From a virus, in the IMG/VR virus record IMGVR_UViG_3300008114_000084, positions 1-49,629 of that record: 49,629 nucleotides of DNA; one strand, given 5' to 3'. The notes beneath the pieces were generated by a model. That model was not told the DNA's origin, made no database searches, and was given only the letters and a program-made list of their open reading frames with translations. Shown here piece by piece: positions 46,401-49,629 of the stretch (position 1 is the stretch's first letter; the number at the start of each line of letters is the position of its first letter). Both the position numbers and the translations under genes were made by a program.

Positions 46401-46849
46401 GATAATAATTTATCCTGTTTTGTTAGTGGATCTGAGTACCCTCCTGTCGCATTAGCTCCGTTTTGCTCCTCAGTGTCCATAGAGAAAGCTCTATATCTAG
46501 CTACATCAGCTCCTGCAGAATATTCAGGATCCCCATTTTCATCAACAGAATTATTTAATAATCTTAGATTTAGTGCAAAGATAGGTCCGCTCTGAAGACA
46601 TACTAAAGAAGATCTGTGGAAAAATGATCCTTTTTTCTCTAAAGCCTTATCTATACCGCCAAATACAGATTGGAATGTCGTGATATCTGGACAATAAACC
46701 GGGGTATTGAAGTTACCAATATTAGAATAACCAACTACCAATCTAATCGTAGAAGGATTTATAATAATGTTTTCACTAGCATCAAATTCTAAAGTATAAA
46801 CCCCAGATGCTTTAAATTGGGATAAATCAAGTTTGACTTGTCTTGCCAT
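43451..46849 (-). CDS. 18: Contractile tail sheath protein (gp18-like), greatly enlarged
   Basis: 1132 residues against 659 in T4. The N-terminus (VYTLEFDASENIIINPSTIR, LVVGYSNIGNFNTPVYCPD) is that of the family, and the C-terminal ~150 residues (GINPIIRKRGVGIVIYGNQT, LHVRDLLITVESAVEDILSN, then DVIIEPARGIHKFINRMTVT) form the conserved sheath core with the interlocking C-terminal arm. The ~450 additional residues lie between, so extra surface domains are expected. The sheath contracts to drive the tube into the cell. Leader GAATATAAAATAAAATTTAAAA, no Shine-Dalgarno. Confidence 0.93.
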   Translation of the reverse strand: MARQVKLDLSQFKASGVYTLEFDASENIIINPSTIRLVVGYSNIGNFNTPVYCPDITTFQSVFGGIDKALEKKGSFFHRSSLVCLQSGPIFALNLRLLNNSVDENGDPEYSAGADVARYRAFSMDTEEQNGANATGGYSDPLTKQDKLLSSYYNKEKFWFPDTTYFLATEDNSGSQPDSRKLFSLVNLGQNPVSIIVRKSLDSKFPLKGFDITAREYFGSDNVPSYMNQYDYLSDWFVDVIVVSGNWTDYQALANDPVYSQYFTSKGFIKSQIDNFLSLNGVNIVLTTTGTIIPNFTDQNGTLRYIQTLINNQTATTGIFCAVNEEALDDLLDNSSVFDLVGHHIVDEIGPDADITAIPKNLNFLSYSQNLFADYTYYKNLAGSTGGTELQDAVSPGPGMDILPETGTLIEDILYNTTGDAGIPTTLWDTYNPTARDGGAIYLDTLFTSPTLHDDQITTLESFLDTSSNAPAVKWVVGKVTSNLPTPGYLGFYEGDLVKLRVVENKFITNNTLPVGLKQQLRLRLNHPLIGSTASTTYVEPYDITNKSSVSAYQIGNPDYFDNDDVYFSPDIPVGLDSYLAYENSAMYRDWVKGNIGDGDIDWKDDTGTLLQYLKFEVNVDRDGYNILVCRAYADDTFSTPESIATWDSTYISSLPIGANQASGESFNIVSTAGNISDFVDIITQLQPNIIELSTAEATASKIKVGDLLVSTDVQIYDNPLTENLQSRLTRVLEVKTVASASSPGLYTVQVKTERPIKLYPGTTTRVWKFKNIQEFVKTFNFTYLPGSDIKAASMPNGTDTRMNEILDVLYNTNLARTLADTDVITFRYIVDTFDGGIQPNCKYQLTKLAKNRQKCLAICNLPSMKKFSESIDPRFTSAPTATDPAPLLQARYIADGGNLSLNPSFTFSLPDEDLGAKFSGFFAPFLTIRENNKNLNVPPSPYVSNNFIRKFITGEPYSIVAGLKRGIISAGNLVGLEYDFDIQDREFLEPFGINPIIRKRGVGIVIYGNQTSYQRTNSAFNNLHVRDLLITVESAVEDILSNYVFDFNEDNVRLEIKTLVDNYLSGVRSVGGIYNFLTIMDSSNNTPAIIDQNIGIIDVIIEPARGIHKFINRMTVTRTGGIASGGFIQFS

Positions 46850-46901
46850 TTTTAAATTTTATTTTATATTCTAAGAAGTTCTGTATACTTCTTTTTCTAT
46901 G

Positions 46902-46910
46902 TATATATCA
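46902..46910 (-). promoter_or_regulatory. Late-promoter-like element TGATATATA
   Basis: The minus strand reads AATGATATATACATAG between terminase and sheath genes, 52 nt before the sheath ATG. The spacing is larger than at the other copies. An AAGAAGT/ACTTCTT hairpin (46873-46893) would lie in the sheath leader downstream of it. Confidence 0.4.
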
Positions 46911-46918
46911 TTCTTCCT

Positions 46919-48724
46919 TCAAGAATCAAGGAGACCGTTTAAGAAAGTATAATTTGAAATGTCGCTATTTTTGTTTTGAGCGGATTCATTAGCTTCTGAT
47001 AGCCTTTCTTCTATCATTTTTTTGAATTTTTCTGGGATAATATCGTAAATATCCATCACAGTCTCTTGAAAATCGCCATTATCGAATACACAATTTATGT
47101 TTACGAGGGTCATAGCTTCGTCATCTTTACCTATTTGACTGGAGAAACTACCATTCGGATTTATACCAAAATTTGCCAATTCGTGTATACCGTTTTTATT
47201 AGAAGGGATTATTTTATACGATCTTGTGTTTATTTTTAGATCATAACAAAATTTTTCCTTGTTTTTTACAGTTAGTTTAACACCAGGTTTTAATTTACTG
47301 CTTGCTTCAGAGTGTTTAGTATAAACAAACATTTCATCAAAGAAATCTTCTGAATCTAGTAGCTTGTCCATTAACATTTCACCCTTATGATCTAATTCTA
47401 ATACTACTCTTGTATTATCTACTCCTAGTATATCTAATATTAAAATCTCGAGAAAAACTTTAAACTCTTCTATCTCTATAATATTAGATCTAAATATTCC
47501 AACCTGAAGCAAGCAGAAAAAATCACTTTCATCCTCAAAAAATCTCTTGCTTTTTATCACACTGCTAGGCATGGGTGCTACTTTGAAAATATTAGCTACC
47601 GAATAGTCTCCGCCACCACCACTAGCTGTATCTATAGAAATATAAAATTTTTGACCATCCTTTTCAAATATTGAAGTTGGATCGAATTTTGGGTGCCATA
47701 AAAGATTAGAATAATCTATGGTACTCCTTTCAAATGATGATAGTTCGTGGTATCTAAATTGCTCCTCTGATGTTTTTAATCTTTTTAACGTATTAGAATC
47801 CAATAGCAATCTAGATGAAGAAAGAAATTGACATCCATACTCCTGGTTAAAATCCTCTTCAGATCCTAAAGCAGCTATTTCTTTTCTTTTCCATTCTTCA
47901 TCTCTTCCAGGGACCTGCCACCATTCAACCCTTATTGGGTTAAATTCATTTTCACCTTCAACCGCTCCTTTATAAATTTCAAAAAATTTATTCATACCGT
48001 TAGGAGTAGAAGTTATAATAACCCTTGCAATTTGTGATGATGATATGGTAGGATAAACTGATTTAAAGAATTGGTTTATGAAGTTAGGGTTAATGTGAGC
48101 AAACTCATCCATGTATAACATATGGATTGTATAACCGATAGAAGATGTTTTAGTTGTTGTTTTAGCCATTATACGACATCCATTATCAAACTTCATAGTC
48201 ATTACGTTATAAACAACTAAACCTGGCTTTAAAAAGAAAGGTAATCCTTTCATAATTACCTTGATCTTATCCATTAACTCTGCTGCAGTATCCCCGATAT
48301 TCGCCATAATCATGGCATTTTTTTCAAAATTAAATAGAAGATACCATAATAAAAATATAGATGATGTAATGGTTTTACCAGATTGTCTGGGAGATACGAA
48401 GACGTTTTTTCTGTGGTGCTGGTATTGATTTAATATTTGTATCTGGTAATCTCTCAGTAATATCTGTCTAATACCCTCGTCGGTCATTACGTGACAATAT
48501 TTATTAGCAAAATAAACTACATCCTCCGCACATTTTTTAATCTCCTCTAACTCGAATTCAGTATATTCAAAAAGAATATTTCCTTTTCTTAACTCTGGAT
48601 CGTTCTCATGGAAGGGATTATCCACATCTTTGTAGTCTACCCCATTTTCCTCTGCATCGTATACTAGTTTGTCAACTTTTGCAGTAGACCAGAAATTACT
48701 GGATTTTTCTTCCTTCATAAGCAT
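46919..48724 (-). CDS. 17: Large terminase subunit, ATPase and nuclease (gp17-like)
   Basis: 601 residues (T4 gp17: 610). Walker A is SPRQSGKT (111-118), Walker B is HMLYMDEFAH (D206, E207) and the coupling motif is IITSTPNG near 237-243. The RNase H-fold nuclease follows with FYISIDTASGGGGDYSV (D365), VVLELDHKGE (E443, D445) and GKDDEAMTL (D534/D535). It packages DNA into the head and cuts the concatemer. It follows the small terminase genes with a 3-base gap. ATG 48718 is an alternative start two codons in. Confidence 0.96.
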   Translation of the reverse strand: MLMKEEKSSNFWSTAKVDKLVYDAEENGVDYKDVDNPFHENDPELRKGNILFEYTEFELEEIKKCAEDVVYFANKYCHVMTDEGIRQILLRDYQIQILNQYQHHRKNVFVSPRQSGKTITSSIFLLWYLLFNFEKNAMIMANIGDTAAELMDKIKVIMKGLPFFLKPGLVVYNVMTMKFDNGCRIMAKTTTKTSSIGYTIHMLYMDEFAHINPNFINQFFKSVYPTISSSQIARVIITSTPNGMNKFFEIYKGAVEGENEFNPIRVEWWQVPGRDEEWKRKEIAALGSEEDFNQEYGCQFLSSSRLLLDSNTLKRLKTSEEQFRYHELSSFERSTIDYSNLLWHPKFDPTSIFEKDGQKFYISIDTASGGGGDYSVANIFKVAPMPSSVIKSKRFFEDESDFFCLLQVGIFRSNIIEIEEFKVFLEILILDILGVDNTRVVLELDHKGEMLMDKLLDSEDFFDEMFVYTKHSEASSKLKPGVKLTVKNKEKFCYDLKINTRSYKIIPSNKNGIHELANFGINPNGSFSSQIGKDDEAMTLVNINCVFDNGDFQETVMDIYDIIPEKFKKMIEERLSEANESAQNKNSDISNYTFLNGLLDS

Positions 48725-48727
48725 ATA

Positions 48728-48931
48728 TTAAAATATATCGTCGTCTAGTTCAAAATCAATATCGTCATCCCCCCCTAAAAGATCAGTTGTTCCTCCAAAT
48801 TTTGTCCTAGGGTTTATAAGGCTATCATCAGGTGGATCATTGTTTACTATTTCAGCATCTTTTACGATACTACCATTTTTCATAGCATTCTGAAGATTTT
48901 CCATAAGACTTCTAGTTCCTCTTGCTTTCAA
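48728..48931 (-). CDS. C-terminal part of small terminase read in another frame (or separate small protein)
   Basis: 67 codons from TTG 48931. The frame is open for about 40 codons upstream of that TTG with clearly protein-like sequence (GGDIQFDENGNIIQSKENED then LLKARGTRSLMENL), overlapping the end of the gene at 48928 in the -1 frame. It ends in an acidic tail (GGDDDIDFELDDDIF). The best reading is that it belongs to the small terminase, giving a 228-residue fusion, either by a frame change near 48986-49010 or by initiation at a rare codon behind the perfect Shine-Dalgarno there. A separate TTG-started protein is less likely. Confidence 0.5.
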   Translation of the reverse strand: MKARGTRSLMENLQNAMKNGSIVKDAEIVNNDPPDDSLINPRTKFGGTTDLLGGDDDIDFELDDDIF

Positions 48932-49413
48932 TAAATCTTCATTTTCTTTAGATTGTATAATATTTCCGTTTTCATCAAATTGTATATCACCTCCTTTGTT
49001 AATCTCCTCTGAAGCTGTGCTAAAACCTCGAATAATCTTGGTTCTACTCTTCCTGAATCAATTTCTTCTATAAGTTTAGCTATAGCATGCTGTGCAGTTC
49101 TTATCTGAAATGCCATAGTAGATATACTCATGGCATCTATTTTTTGCTTGTGCTTTATGTATGAATCCTCAGAAAGATTATCCATATCATTATAAAATTT
49201 TGAAAGAGAATCTAATATAGCTCTTGCTTCTATTTCAACCTCGGTTTTTACCCCATCGATATTAAGCTCTCTGTGTTGCTTAATTGGAGGTATATCTGGT
49301 GTGCTTAATCCTGATAGCATTTCATCTGCTAAAATTATACTATCAAGCTTATCTTTAAGATTAAGCTCTTGTTCTTTAGAAAGATTCTGCGTTTTCGGTT
49401 TTCTTCTTGGCAT
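48928..49413 (-). CDS. 16: Small terminase subunit (gp16-like)
   Basis: 161 codons from ATG 49413 (T4 gp16: 164). The central region (MAFQIRTAQHAIAKLIEEID, then SGRVEPRLFEVLAQLQRRLT) resembles T4 gp16 ([20 protein letters not shown]) in the S/P-R-x-x-E-V-x-A-x-L pattern and helical character. The gene is directly upstream of gp17, as in T4. After LTKE the frame gives the unnatural end VIYNLMKTEILYNLKKMKIY, while the -1 frame looks coding; hence the last ~20 residues may not be real. gp16 rings recognise DNA and stimulate the gp17 ATPase. Confidence 0.7.
   Translation of the reverse strand: MPRRKPKTQNLSKEQELNLKDKLDSIILADEMLSGLSTPDIPPIKQHRELNIDGVKTEVEIEARAILDSLSKFYNDMDNLSEDSYIKHKQKIDAMSISTMAFQIRTAQHAIAKLIEEIDSGRVEPRLFEVLAQLQRRLTKEVIYNLMKTEILYNLKKMKIY
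48986..48997 (-). promoter_or_regulatory. Perfect Shine-Dalgarno sequence inside the small terminase gene
   Basis: The minus strand reads AAAGGAGGTGAT, a full complement of the 16S rRNA 3' end, in a genome where start codons otherwise lack Shine-Dalgarno sequences. It lies exactly where the coding signal moves from one frame to the -1 frame. Confidence 0.5.
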
Positions 49414-49416
49414 AAA

Positions 49417-49629
49417 TTATCTGTTTCTGGCAACTTTTGGAAGTTTCAAGATAGGCTTAGCATTATCTATTATTATAGCTAATTGAGCATCTCCGACTAT
49501 ATTTTGATTTAATAAAGTCGATTGTTTTTCCTCTTCTACCATTTGTTTAAAAAATCTATAATTAGTTACCCACAATGGGCAAGATCTTGTTTTATAGGAG
49601 TAATTATTTGTTCCGTAAAAAGGACTATC
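49417..49629 (-). CDS. C-terminal end of an unknown gene, N-terminus outside the window
   Basis: The last 70 codons of a minus-strand gene enter from the right edge and end at TAA 49417-49419, 3 bases before the small terminase ATG. The visible sequence (YKTRSCPLWVTNYRFFKQMV, then IVGDAQLAIIIDNAKPILKL) has no recognised motif. In T4 this position is occupied by gp15 (tail-sheath stabiliser), but no sequence resemblance could be shown. Confidence 0.7.
   Translation of the reverse strand, partial: DSPFYGTNNYSYKTRSCPLWVTNYRFFKQMVEEEKQSTLLNQNIVGDAQLAIIIDNAKPILKLPKVARNR

Overview
The window is a 49.6-kb piece of a strictly lytic-looking, T4-like contractile-tailed phage genome (myovirus). The T4-type genes recognisable from sequence are both terminase subunits, tail sheath, two tail tubes, two portals, head-completion nuclease gp4, late sigma factor gp55, a gp26-like baseplate protein, sliding-clamp loader gp44, RNase H, DNA ligase and dCMP deaminase. 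The DNA is AT-rich, and almost no gene has a Shine-Dalgarno sequence; starts are preceded instead by A/T-rich leaders such as TATAAAATAAAAAT. With an extra ECF-type sigma factor this points to a Bacteroidota (probably flavobacterial) host. The host is inferred, not read directly. No tRNA, integrase, transposase, CRISPR array or lysogeny gene was seen.

Nearly everything is on the minus strand, so transcription runs from high to low coordinates; the one convincing plus-strand gene is at 2912-3178. In that order: (1) 49629-46919 packaging: end of an unknown gene, small terminase (gp16-like, with a frame break), large terminase gp17. (2) 46849-40673 tail: a very long sheath gp18, two tail-tube gp19 paralogues, a small membrane protein, and a gp26-like baseplate protein overlapping a small gp51-like partner. 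(3) 40634-34329: a low-complexity structural protein, dCMP deaminase, ECF sigma factor, membrane protein, RecB/Cas4-like nuclease, coiled-coil proteins. (4) 34332-27606: a paralogous protein pair, a collagen-like fibre, and a 778-residue protein with a repetitive tail that ends at a canonical -1 frameshift heptamer. (5) 27609-22906: gp55, gp4, an unknown protein and two tandem portal paralogues. (6) 22807-17874 replication: DNA ligase, Zn-ribbon protein, gp44, guanylate-kinase-like protein, RNase H, possible gp62. (7) 17827-6237: fibre and adhesin cluster with collagen-like (Gly-X-Y) repeats, a beta-helix and carboxypeptidase-regulatory-like domains. (8) 6178-1: UVR-motif protein, glycosyltransferase-like and UV-endonuclease-like proteins, DnaQ-like exonuclease, nucleotidyltransferase and a protein cut by the window edge.

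Transcription units look modular: strong intrinsic terminators (9210-9237, 35604-35634, 40660-40688, 42195-42223) are often followed at once by a GGATATATA-like element about 8-21 nt before the next start codon. This is a good candidate for the gp55-dependent late promoter. The most interesting structure is a set of places where the protein clearly continues in another frame: one perfect A AAA AAG -1 slippery site at 27860, plus four less canonical frame changes (small terminase, gp26/gp51, and two in one collagen-like fibre). These are either recoding, real mutations or single-base sequence errors, and the sequence alone cannot decide for the last four. There is no gene-free stretch longer than about 120 bases.
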